The notes beneath the pieces were generated by a model that made no database searches, was not told where the DNA came from, and saw only the letters and a program-made list of their open reading frames with translations. From Dasypus novemcinctus (lineage: Eukaryota; Chordata; Mammalia; Cingulata; Dasypodidae), in contig NC_080675.1 in assembly GCF_030445035.2 (NCBI RefSeq), forward strand, positions 62,264,544 through 62,328,543: a stretch of 64,000 nt of DNA, in the 5' to 3' direction. Shown piece after piece: positions 24,060 to 64,000 of this stretch; the stretch's first letter is position 1; each line of letters starts with the position of its first letter. The position numbers and the translations under genes are program-made.

Positions 24060-24600
24060 AAGCTAAGTATATGAGTTAGGAGATGAGCTCACTCTCCAAT
24101 GTAAAACTTAAGTTAATATGTAGCTCATATAGTATAGAGACTCTAAGGTGGGGATTTTACTATGAAGTACTTGCGTTTATTATTTTTTTGAACAAGCACC
24201 TTTCACTTGAGTGTTGTCCCAGTCCATGTGGAGGCGTTACACGGATTGCTTTTTAGGCAAAACATTTAGGCATTCTTTTGGGGATGCCTTCGGAGCCAAC
24301 ATAAGAACCTTAAATTGTATTGTTTATGTACAGTTAGGTTTCTCACTTTTACAATTTGGACTAGAACCAGCTTTGCTCCCGTCTTTCCTAAATCTCCCAA
24401 AAGTTTTTCCCTCCCTCCCTCTCTCCCTCCCTCTCCTTTCAGCTATTCTGTATGGTTTACCGTGCCTTATGACACAATAAAGCTGTGCAGTTTATGCTTA
24501 CAGCTCGTGTGCCTCTACACTTCCATGTTTCTTTGAAACGGGAACCGCGCCCTTTCTTTAAGTCTCTCTTTCGCAGAAGTCTGTCGGGACAAGCCGGCGG
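24060..24600. other. Intergenic sequence upstream of the second 7SL gene
   Basis: Contains a pyrimidine-rich CCCTCCCTCT tract at about 24408-24440. Otherwise nothing is recognised. No CRE or TATA-like box is seen at the positions where 7SL copy 1 has them. Confidence 0.4.
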
Positions 24601-24635
24601 TAGGCTCAGGAACCCACTCGGACCTCAGGCTCGGC

Positions 24636-24934
24636 GCCGGGCGCGGTGGCGCGCGCCTGTAGTCCCAGCTACTCGGGAGGCTGAGGCAGAGGGATCGCTT
24701 GAGCCCAGGAGTTCTGGGCTGCAGTGCGCTATGCCGATCGGGTGTCCGCACTAAGTTCGGCATCAATATGGTGACCTCCCGGGAGCGGGGGACCACCAGG
24801 TTGCCTAAGGAGGGGTGAACCGGCCCAGGTCGGAAACGGAGCAGGTCAAAACTCCCGTGCTGATCAGTAGTGGGATCGCGCCTGTGAATAGCCACTGTAC
24901 TCCAGCCTGGGCAACATAGCGAGACCCCGTCTCT
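24636..24934 (+). ncRNA. RN7SL: 7SL RNA gene (signal recognition particle RNA), copy 2
   Basis: The 299-nt sequence is identical to copy 1 by eye except for two transposed bases in the Alu domain (GGCAGAGGGATCGC here, GGCAGGAGGATCGC there). It has the complete S domain, the GTCTCT 3' end and a TTTT terminator (24934-24937), and no poly(A) tail or target duplication, so it is a gene-like copy and not an obvious retropseudogene. Unlike copy 1, it has no TGACGTCA at -50 and no TATA-like box at -27. It may be a weaker gene or use a different upstream element. It lies 778 bp upstream of the NEMF start codon, which by memory of the human map fits RN7SL3. Confidence 0.88.
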
Positions 24935-24937
24935 TTT
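24934..24937 (+). terminator. Pol III terminator of 7SL copy 2
   Basis: Four T residues directly follow the conserved 3' end of the RNA. Confidence 0.75.
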
Positions 24938-25609
24938 GAGCTCTCAAACTATCCTTTCTCCCCCGCATCTAATAAAAAGTGCTATTTCCCGCTGGCACGG
25001 CTGTTTTCCCCACTGTATAGTGAATGGTGGGTAAACTTGTTATTCTTATTTCTATTTCCCATCTCTCTAATCTCGCGAAACACTTGCATCTCAAGTTGCC
25101 AAGCATTTATGTAACACCACTTGTGCACCGTGGTTGAATCCTACAATGTTCCGCGTAATGCTCTTTTGGAGAGCAAGACCCATCAAAATAGCAACTCCTT
25201 TTTGAGGGTTCGCCCTTGATCGTTGAGGAAAAAGGTAGGACAAATGAAACACTTCCGCGTGTTACTTTTTAAAATTCTACACGTCCAAGTAGCCGAGTGG
25301 AAAGCGATCTGTTACTCTGCTACACTGATCCCTGCTGCCTACCTCGGGAAATACTCCGAGTTTTCTCTGCGAGAATTGTTATCACCAGCAGGCGTCACTA
25401 TGGAGGCTGGCGGCTGGCTTGAGTCCAGAAACAGAGAGGGGCAAGACTAGTTCGTAAGAATTCAAGAAAGGAATGCGTCGTTAGGAGAACAGTTTGGACC
25501 CACTTCGAATTGTTCTGATGTAATCAAAAGAGAATCAACAGCGGCATAACACCGAACTCCTCAGAAATAGGAGGCAAATATTTTCGTTTTAAGGAATATT
25601 GGGTCTTAT

Positions 25610-25712
25610 GAGCGGCCGTAGATCACCTCCAGTTGCGCATGCGCGGAAGGGTAGCGACGTCGAGTCGGGCAGTCAGTGGAGAGAACTGCGGTAGCAGCCC
25701 TCGCACCTCACC
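25610..25712 (+). promoter_or_regulatory. NEMF: NEMF core promoter and 5'UTR
   Basis: TATA-less and CpG-rich. A near-perfect NRF1 palindrome, TGCGCATGCGC, occupies 25634-25644, immediately followed by an ETS/GABP-type CGGAAG at 25644-25649 and a GACGTC half-CRE near 25656-25661. These are common housekeeping promoter elements. The transcription start is not visible from sequence; it must lie within about 100 bp upstream of the ATG at 25713. The start context CTCACCATGA is favourable. Confidence 0.65.
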
Positions 25713-55745
<30,033 letters not shown>

Positions 55746-55929
55746 TAAGTTGTTCTAACTTTTTAAAATTTAGTTTTTATTTTAATCAAAATTATACATA
55801 TGCTTTGTTTAGAAAATCAAATAGTTCTACAAAGCTACAGAAACCAACAGCCCTGCAATTCTTCACTTCCACTCTTTCTGCCTACTCTCCTAAGGAAACC
55901 GCTTTTAGTGTCTTTTTTTTTTTATTGAA

Positions 55930-57830
55930 ATATATCACTCATACATAAACATACATAAACAATAAGAATATGATAGTTGTGAACTTACAAAACATATATA
56001 ACATCTCACCCTACCACCAATAACTTGGATTGTTTTTAAACTTTTTAAACTAATGATTAAAGAGCATTGTCAAAATATTACTACTAAACAAAGTAATTTT
56101 CCCCTAACCATCCGATTGTTATTATCTTTATATTATTTATATATGAACATACATAAACAATTAAGTGTGTAGTGAAAGTTGTGAACTTACAAAGCAAACA
56201 TGTATAACATCATACAGGGGTCCCATACATCAACCCTCCACCAATACCTTGCATTGTCATGAGAGGTTTGTTACAAACTATGAAAGAACACTCAAAATCT
56301 TACTACTAATCATAGTCCTTATCTTACATTTGGTATGTTTTTCCCCCAACCCACCCTATTATTATTTTTTAAATATATTTTTTTATGACAGAAGTTGTAA
56401 ACTTACAAAACAGTCATGGACATGTGCAGAGCTCCCAAACAACACCCCTCTATCAACACACCACAATGTGGTGTGTCATTTGCTGTAGATAAAATAATAT
56501 CATCTGATTGTTACCATGTCCATAGTGTACATTTGGCCTACATTTTCCATACTGCTTCGGTATCAACACAGTGCATCTTTTGCATAGATGCAAGAATATA
56601 TTATTACTACTAACCACCGTCCACAGGTCACTTCAGCTGTATTTTTCCCATGCTTGTTCACATTCCCATCACCCTGCAGTAGTGATACATTTGTTCTAGC
56701 TAACAAAGGATACTCTTGCATCTGTACCATCAACCACAATTCTCACCCACCTCTTGGTTTATTGTGCTATCCAGTTCCTAGATTATTTTCAAGCATTCTA
56801 GACTACCATTTTCAGTCACATCCCCATTTATAAACTAGCTGTTACTCACTGTGTGTTAACATCCACTCTATACATTTCCACAATTTTACAGTAAAGCTAA
56901 TTAAAACTTCTATATACATGAAACATCAGTAGTCCACTCAGTCCTTCTCTTATCTCCTTTAAGAATCCACCACCTACCACCAGGTCTTGGAGATATTTTC
57001 CAATCATTTCTTCTAGAAGTTATATGAATCTTGCTTTTATTTTTAGTTTTTTGATCCATTTTGAGTTAACTTTTGGATAAGGTTTGAGATAAGGGTCCTC
57101 TTTCCTTCTTTCAGCTATGGGTGTCCAATTTTTTCAGCATGAATGGATTGTTCTGCCTGAGCTGTGTGAGCTTGACAGGCTAGTCAAAACTCACTTGACT
57201 ATACCTGTGAGGGTCTGTTTCTCAACCATAAATTTGGTTCCATTGGTCTGTTGTGTCTGATTTTAGGCCAGTACCATGTTGTTTTTACCACTAAAGGTAG
57301 GTATTATGATTTAAAGTCTGGAGAAGAGGGTTCACTTTTCCTTTTTATGATGTTTCTGGCTATTCAGGACCTCTTACCCTTCTAAATAAATTTGATGATC
57401 GTGTTTTCAGTTTTTTCGTTAATGTTGGTGGAATTTTTATCTGGATTGCATTGAATCTGTATATCAATTTGAGTAGAATTGATATCTTAATGACAATTAG
57501 TACTGGACAATGTATGTCCTCCCATGGCCCACTGGGTGGAATGTAGGAGAGTGTGGGCTGTGGTGTGGACCACTGACCATGAGGTGTAGCGGTGCTCAGA
57601 GATGTATTCACCAAATGCAATGAATGTCTCATGATGATGGAAGAGGTTGTTGTTATGGGGGGAGGGGGGAGGTGAAGGGGGTGGGAGGTATATGGGGACC
57701 TCATATTTTTTAAATGTAACATTAAAAAATCAAATAATCACAAAAAAACACACAAAACTCTGGGACATATAAAATCTGGGACATATAAAAAATCTCTGGG
57801 ACATATAAAAAAAATGATATTTAGTGTTCC
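55930..57830 (-). mobile_element. L1 3' sequences in NEMF intron 16
   Basis: Several parallel L1 3' fragments: ATGAACATACATAAACAATT with GTGAACTTACAAAGC near 56145-56195; ORF2 read in reverse near 57040-57480 (CCATTTTGAGTTAACTTTTG); and a 3'UTR-like piece at about 57490-57730 with GTGTGGACCACTGACCATGA and ATGTAACATTAAAAAATC. Copies overlap in mosaic fashion, so individual insertions are not separated. Confidence 0.6.
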
Positions 57831-57839
57831 AGTACATGA

Positions 57840-60378
57840 GCATGGAATATTCTTCCAGTTATTCAGGGCTTTTTAAATTTGTTTTAACATTGAATTGCAG
57901 TTTTCTGAATACAAGTCCTTTACATCCTTGGTTAAGTTTATTCCTGACTATTTGAGTTTTATCTGTTATATTTTATTTTCACCACTCTTTTGACACTTTT
58001 AGTTACTTTTATTGATGTAATCTTCATTTCTAGACTCTCTTCCAGGCTCCTTTCTCCTGTCTTTTCTTTTCAGGCTCTAGTACACCCTTTAGTATTTCCT
58101 GAAATTCTGGTCTCTTGCTTAGAAATTCTCTCAGTTCTGTTTATCTGTGAATATTCTAATTTCGCCCTCATTTTTGAAAGACAGTCTTGCTGGATATAAG
58201 AGTCTTGGCTGGAAGTTTTCCTCTTGTAGTATCTTAAATATATCAGACCACTGTCTTCTTGCCTCCATGGTTTCTGGTGAGAAATCAGCACTTAATCTTA
58301 TTGGATATCCCTTATGTTATGCTTCTTTTGCTTCTCTCAGAGTTCTCTCTTTGTCTCTGGCCTTTGATATTCTGATGAGTATGTGTCTTGGAGTTGGTCT
58401 ATTGGGATTTTTTCAGATGGGAGTACATTGTGCTTCTTGGACAGGGATATTTATATCCTTCAATAGGGTTGGGAAATTTTCTACCATTATTTCTTTAAAT
58501 AGTCCTTCTGCCCCTTTTTCCTTCTCTTCTCCTTCTGGGACACCCATGACACATATGTTTGCACGTCTTTTTCTGTCATTTAGTTCCCTGAGACCTTGTT
58601 CAGTTTTTTCCATTCTTTATCTGTTCTTTTGTAATTTCACTTTCAGAGGCCATTTCTTCAAGCTCACCAATCCTTCTGTCTCCTCAAATCTGTTATTATA
58701 TGATTCCAGTTTTTTTTAAATTTCATTGATTGTACCTTTCATTCCCATAAAATCTATTTTTCTTTGTATTCTTTCAAATTCTTCTTTGTGGTCATCCAAT
58801 GTCTTAATAGCCTTAATCTTTTTAGCCATCTCATTGAATTTATAAAGGAGATTTGTTTGAACATCTATAATTAGTTGTCTTAATTCCTTTATGTCATCTG
58901 GAGGCTTAGCTTGTTCCTTTAACTGGGCCTTGGCTCCCTGTTTCTTGGTGTGGATTGTAATTTTTTGTTGGTGTCTTCACATCTAGCTTACTAGAGTATC
59001 TATTCTGGGTGCAGGTTTTCTCTTTCGTTTAGGGCTTCCTATTGTTTCTCCCCTGCTGGTTTTGCAGTAGGAGCCAAGCACGTAATTGGTGCTGTAAGCT
59101 GTGGAGGCTCAAGCTGCCCTCATTGCACCAGGAACCAATGAAGCTTCTTCCAACTTTCTCCTTTGCCAGGGATAGGGAGAACATCACAGCTGTGTAATAA
59201 CCCATGTGCAAGCCTAGACTGTAGTTGGCCAGAGAGACTGATGAAGCTTCACATCCCTTTCTCCCCTGCCTGGGGCAGTGATGGAGCTGCAGGTGTGGGC
59301 AGCAGTCTGTGCAGTGCAGGTCCAAGATGACTGCAGTTGCCCTGGTAGACTTCTGATTTTTAGTTTCTGCCAGCCAGAGTTACCTGCAGTTACCTATATA
59401 GGCTGGTGCAGGGCTCCTCAGCCTCCTCCCTGCGAGAGGCGGGACTGAAGCCTAGGCAGGCTGCAGACTGATCTGCGTGAAAGAAACTGGTTCCTGCTGA
59501 CACTGAGAGTTTCAGTCAGCCAGGCTTCCCCTGAGGCTGGGGGTGAAGTCAGAATGGCGACTTTCTGACTTGGGTTGGTTCACACCCCAGCTGTTCCCAG
59601 GGTTATCTCTTAGCCAGCCAAGTCTACCAATCAGTAGCCGAAATCGGCAGCCAATCGTCTCTTCCTCCCCTGTTTCTGGGAAATGGAGCTCCCAATTCCC
59701 ATCACAGAACAGCTCCTGGGGCGGCTCATGCTGCCCAAGTAGGACAATCACTGGCCTCTGCGCCTTGGCTGGTAATTTTCTGGAGATGCTGGCTTAGGTC
59801 CCCACAGCTTCCTCCCTGCTGGAGGTGACACTGGGGCCTAGACTAGACCTGCAATATGATCTGGATGGGAAGAAGCTGGTCCCCACCAGCACTGGGATTA
59901 TCAGTCCACCCTGCTTCCCTTCGTGCCAGGTGCAGAGTTAAAATGGCAGCTCCTGGACTCTTTCTGACTTGGACAGGCTCAAGCTTTAGCTGTTCTCAGG
60001 ATTATACTGTAGCCCATTGAATTTCCTCATTAATAGCTGAAATTGGTGCCCAGCTGTCTCTTCCTCCCCAGTTTTGGGGAAGTGGAGCTTTCAATTCCAT
60101 ATGGGGAACAGCTCCTGAGGTGGCTTGTGCCTCCAGTGGAGGATGGGCACTGGCCTCCAGTGCGTGGAGCGCTCTACTTACGAGTCTTCTCTGCAGATGG
60201 GTAGTCTCCTCCTTCGACTCCTTCAGAGACATTGCAGGATGCTCTTCTGGTCTCCTGGAGCCCCCAAACAGGTGCTTCAGCTAGCTCCAGGGAGCTCTGG
60301 GTGTTTGCTAACTGCCCTGTAGCAGGAGCTGACTCTAGGAGCTCCTTACTCCACCGCCATCTTGCTGGTTGTCCTGCT
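57840..60378 (-). mobile_element. L1 LINE, reverse orientation: 5'UTR, ORF1 and start of ORF2
   Basis: On the minus strand the element begins near 60378 with CAACCAGCAAGATGGCGGTG, an L1 5' start. It runs through a GC-richer 5'UTR with two similar stretches (59500-59800 and 59880-60130), then ORF1 (about 58950-58000). The frame 58413-58613 contains NDRKRRANICVMGVPEGEE, typical of the ORF1 RNA-binding region. Stops break ORF1, so it is dead. Confidence 0.75.
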
Positions 60379-60379
60379 T

Positions 60380-60864
60380 TTAGCTTTTTAGCTGATTCTT
60401 TTGGTATTTACCTCCATTTCTCTTAATAATATGCTTATTTGCTGCTTCTTGATTTTTCCAGTTTAGACCCTATTGACATCACACTATGGACAGTAAGGAT
60501 TTTCACAGTGATTCCACTTGTGCTCCATTACATACACTTAAAACTGCCCAGCCATAACTTTGTCAAGATTGGTATTCGGCATTAACATTATTATGAATAT
60601 TTACATTCTAGACATAGCTGAACCTTATAGCATATTCTGGGTTTTCTTTCTTGCTTAGGTTTTTGTTTTTTCCGGCATTAATTATTTTATTTTTTTCATT
60701 TGCTTTTGTTTTTGTGTTCTTTTCATTAATTCATCTTCATATTCTCCTCAAAATGTGTTCCATATACATTGAAAATCTGTCACTTTCATCTCTACATTTT
60801 CCAGAATTCTCTCCTGGAGCTATTTGACCTAGTTTATTTTAGATTGGTTGTTCTCTAAGCATCT
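60380..60864. other. Intron 16 sequence between L1 and SINE
   Basis: AT-rich L1-like DNA (ACACTTAAAACTGCCCAGCC) probably belonging to the L1 that continues after 61290; not assigned further. Confidence 0.4.
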
Positions 60865-61284
60865 TTTTTTTTTTTTAAGATTTATTTATTTATTTATTTC
60901 TCTCCCCTCCCCACCCCACCCCAGTTGTCTGTTCTCTGTGTCTATTTGCTGCGTCTTCTTTGTCCGATTCTGTTGTTGTCAGCAGCACGGGAATCTGTGT
61001 TTTCTTTTTGTTGTGTCATCTTGCCGCGTCAGTTCTCTGTGTGCGACGCCATTCCTGGGTGGGCTGTACTTTCTTTTGGATTGGGTGGCTCTCCTTACGG
61101 GGTGCACTCCTTGCACGTGGAGCTCCCCTACGCAGGGGACACTCCTGCGTGGCACAGCACTCCTTGCGCACATCGGCACTGCGCATGGGCCAGCTGCACA
61201 TGGATCAAGGAGGCCCGAAATTTGATCCACGGACCTCCCATGTGGTAGACGGACACCCTAACCACTGGCCAAGTCCGCCGCCTC
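60865..61284 (-). mobile_element. Full-length DAS SINE
   Basis: On the minus strand: head GGCGGCGGACTTGGCC, AGTGGTTAGGGTGTCCGTC, a mutated B box GGATCAAATTTC, the GC-rich body, and a tail with AAATAAATAAATAAATC. CTCTAAGC-TCTT flanks both sides (about 60853 and 61284) with one mismatch. Confidence 0.85.
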
Positions 61285-61289
61285 TCTAA

Positions 61290-64000
61290 GCGTCTTAAGA
61301 GCTCACAATACTGTTATCATAGAAGCTCTCTTACCCCTCTGTCCATTGGAGTCCCTGTCCTGGATCTCATACTTCTTTCTTGATTGAAGGTATGTGTCCT
61401 ACAAAAGTTTCATGAGAAGTGGTACACAGGTTTACAATTTTTGAGATCTTGAATGTGCAAAAAATTATTTTTCCCTCATGTCTAGCTGGGTATAGAATTC
61501 TAGTTTAAATGTTATGTGTTTCTCAGACTTTGGAAGGCATTGTTCTGTTGTTATAAATTCTGAAGTTGATTTTGGAAAGTCTGATGTCGTTTTAAGTTTT
61601 GATATATTGACAAACTTATTTTTGCCTTTATGCAAGCCTATTGGGGGTCTTCTCTTTTATTTCCCTCCCAAGTTTTTTTAAATTCTACAATGATTTAGGT
61701 TGGTACAGATATTTTCATACATTATTGCTGGCTACTTTTGGGGCCCTTTTAATTTAGAAACTTTAATTTCTGAGAAATTTTTTGAAATATTTCTTGGAAA
61801 ATGTCATGCCTTTTTTTTTCCTTTTTTCTAAATATCTTATTATTTACATATGGATTAATCTTACAGTTTTCTTGTATTTTCTGTTTTTCAATTCTCTTGT
61901 TCTACATTCTGAGGGATTTCTTCAACTTTTTCTTTTAATCCTTCTACTGAATTTTAAAATTTCTTATCTTTTTTTTTTTTAGTTTTAGGAGTTCTTTTTG
62001 GTTCTTTGTTCCTTTTTTTTCAAAATTGATTTATATTTACATTTCATATAAATGGAGTCATACAATATGTTACATGATATATTTAGTTCATAGTAATGCA
62101 GTCATGGATTATTTGTCCTTTTGTTTCTGGGTTGCTTTACTCAACATAATGACCTCCAGGCTCATCATGTTAACATATGCTTTATGACTCCATTTCTTCT
62201 TAATGCTGCATAATATTCCATTGTGTGAATATACTGCGATTTGTTTTTCCATTCATTGGTTGATGGACACCTGGGTGGTGTCCAGCTTTTGGCAATTGTG
62301 AATAAAGCCACTTGAACATAGGTGTGCAGATGTGTATTCATGTCACTGCTCTCAGTTCTTCTGGGTATATACCCAGGAGTGGTATTGCTGTGTCATGAGG
62401 CAACTCTATATTTAGCTTCTTTAGAAACTGCCAAACAGTCCTCCACAGTGGCTGTACCATTCTACATTCACCAACAGTGAATAAGTGTTCCTATCTCTCT
62501 ATATCATCTCTAACACTTGTAGTTCTCTGTCTTTTTAATAGTGTCCATTCTGATAGGTATGAAATGATATCACATTGTTGTTGTTGTTTTTTTTTTAAGA
62601 TTTATTTATCCCTCTCTCCCCCATTTTATATTTACTTTCTGCTTTTTGTGTGTTCTTTGTCTGCTTGTCTTCTCTTTAGGTAGCATTGGGAACTGATCCT
62701 GGGACCTTTTGGAGTAGGAGAGAGGTGCTCAATTTCTTGTGCCACCTTAGCTGCCTGGTCTCCTGCATCTCTTATTGTGTCTCCTCTGTGTCTCTTTTTG
62801 TTGTATCATCTTGCTGCACCAACTCTCCGTGTGGGCCAGCACTCTGTGCAGGCCAGCACTCCTGCACGGGCAGCACTTCTGCTCAGGTCAGCACTCCGTG
62901 TGAGCCAGCACTCCTGCGTGGGCCAGCATTCCATGTGGGCCAGAACTCTGTGTGGGCCAGCACTCTGCATGGGCTAGCTCTCTGCTCAGGCCAGTTCACC
63001 TCACTGGCCAGCTTGCCTTCACCAAAAGGCCCTGGGAAACGAACCCTGGACCTCTTGTATGGTAGACGAGAGCCCAATTGCTTGAGCCATATCTGCTTCC
63101 CTCATTGTAGTTTCAATTTGCATTTCCCTAATTGTGAGTAATGTGGAACATTTTTTCATGTGTTTTTTGTCATTTGTATTTGGAAAGTCTATTCAAGTCT
63201 TTGGCCCATTTTTTAATTGGGTCATTTGTCTTTTTATTGTTGAGTTGTAACATCTCTTTATATATCATGGATATTAAACCCTTATCAGACATGTGATTTC
63301 CAAATATTTTCTCCCATTGGCTGCCTTTTCACCCTTTTGATAAAAGTCCTGTGAGGTGCAAAAATGTTTAATTTTGAGGTAGTCCCATTTATCTATGTTT
63401 TCTTTTGTTGCTGATGCTTTGGGTGTAAGGTCCAAGAAACCACCACCTTCCACAAGTTCTTTTGTGTCCCTATGTTTTCTTCTAGTAGTTTTACGGTCCT
63501 GGCTTTTATATTTAGGTGTTTGTTCCATTTTCAATTGATTCTCGTATAGGAAGTGAGATAGGGGAGTCCTTTTTCAATCTTTTGGTTATCATTATCCTGC
63601 TCTCCTAGCATCACTTATTGAAGAGACTGTTTTGTCCTGTTAACATGGACCTGATAGGTTTGTTGAAAACCAGTTGACCATAGAGGTGAGGGTTTATTTC
63701 TGGACTCTCAATTCAATTCCACTGATCAATGTGTCTATCTTTATGCCAGTACCATGTTGTTTTGACCACTGTAGCTTTGTAATATGTTTCAGGGTCAGAC
63801 AGTAAAATTCCACTCATATCACTCTTTTTTCAAATGCTTTTGACTGTTCAGGTACTCTTTTCCTTCCAGATGAATTTGGTAATTGCTTTTCTATTTCTGT
63901 AATATAGACTTTGGGATTTTGATTGGTATTGCATTGAATCTGTAAATTGGTTGGGTAGGATTGATACCTTCATGATATTTAGTCTTTCAATCCATAAATA
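61290..64000 (-). mobile_element. L1 LINE sequence, reverse orientation, to the window edge
   Basis: Typical L1 text read in reverse: CCATTCATTGGTTGATGGAC near 62250, TTTCTCCCATTGGCTGCC near 63310, ACCAGTTGACCATAGAGG near 63670 and ATTGCATTGAATCTGTAAAT near 63930. It is interrupted by the SINE variant at 62588. The element continues past 64000. Confidence 0.75.
62588..63101 (-). mobile_element. DAS-related SINE variant with expanded internal repeats
   Basis: On the minus strand: head GGGAAGCAGATATGGCTCAA, GCAATTGGGCTCTCGTCTAC and a weak B box. The middle (62826-62996) consists of about eight imperfect units of around 20 nt with the core GTGGGCCAGCACTC (+ strand reading). CATTGT flanks it at 62573-62578 and 63103-63108. 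At about 514 bp it is longer than the relatives at 34104 and 44837. Confidence 0.8.

Noticed and set aside
58147-58719. 190-codon plus-strand frame
   Set aside because: It is antisense to L1 ORF1, whose real reading is on the minus strand.
62826-62996. CRISPR-like array of 20-nt repeats
   Set aside because: Units are imperfect, have no unique spacers and lie within a SINE of a mammalian genome.

Overview
The window is nuclear DNA from a placental mammal, almost certainly a xenarthran and most likely an armadillo (Dasypus). Three things show this: exons with GT/AG introns, old mammal-wide repeats (L1, L2, MIR, MER5, MLT-type LTRs), and many copies of the tRNA-derived DAS SINE family of Xenarthra. 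There are no Alu or B1 elements.

Layout. Positions 1-25600 are intergenic. They hold a CpG-rich block without a recognisable gene (about 1390-1920), L1 remnants, several solo LTRs and two full-length 299-nt 7SL RNA genes (7128-7426 and 24636-24934). From 25713 to the right edge lies the 5' half of NEMF on the + strand. Sixteen coding exons can be placed by splice sites, reading phase and protein similarity. They encode 524 complete residues plus two bases of a tryptophan codon. The rest of the gene lies beyond position 64000. NEMF is the ribosome quality-control factor that recognises peptidyl-tRNA on obstructed 60S subunits; here we see the NFACT-N domain, the helix-hairpin-helix region and most of the coiled coil. 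Its introns, mainly 3, 4 and 16, are filled with L1, DAS SINEs and LTRs.

The most unusual structure is in NEMF intron 4, antisense to the gene: a solo LTR of a lysine-tRNA-primed, class II (ERV2/betaretrovirus-like) endogenous retrovirus at 37868-38817, with a perfect 6-bp target duplication. Read on the minus strand, the LTR end is followed by a 2-nt spacer, the primer-binding site, the complement of almost the whole mature tRNA-Lys(CUU) including its CCA tail, and then a second copy of the last 21 bp of the LTR. The normal U5 end just before the primer-binding site is also complementary to the D-arm of the same tRNA (18 of 21 positions). This looks like a fossil of full-length primer copying followed by a microhomology template switch, and it suggests a bipartite primer-tRNA contact.

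No CRISPR array, operon or microbial feature is present. Most open reading frames of 60-200 codons in the window fall in SINEs, L1 remnants, LTRs or 7SL and are not genes.
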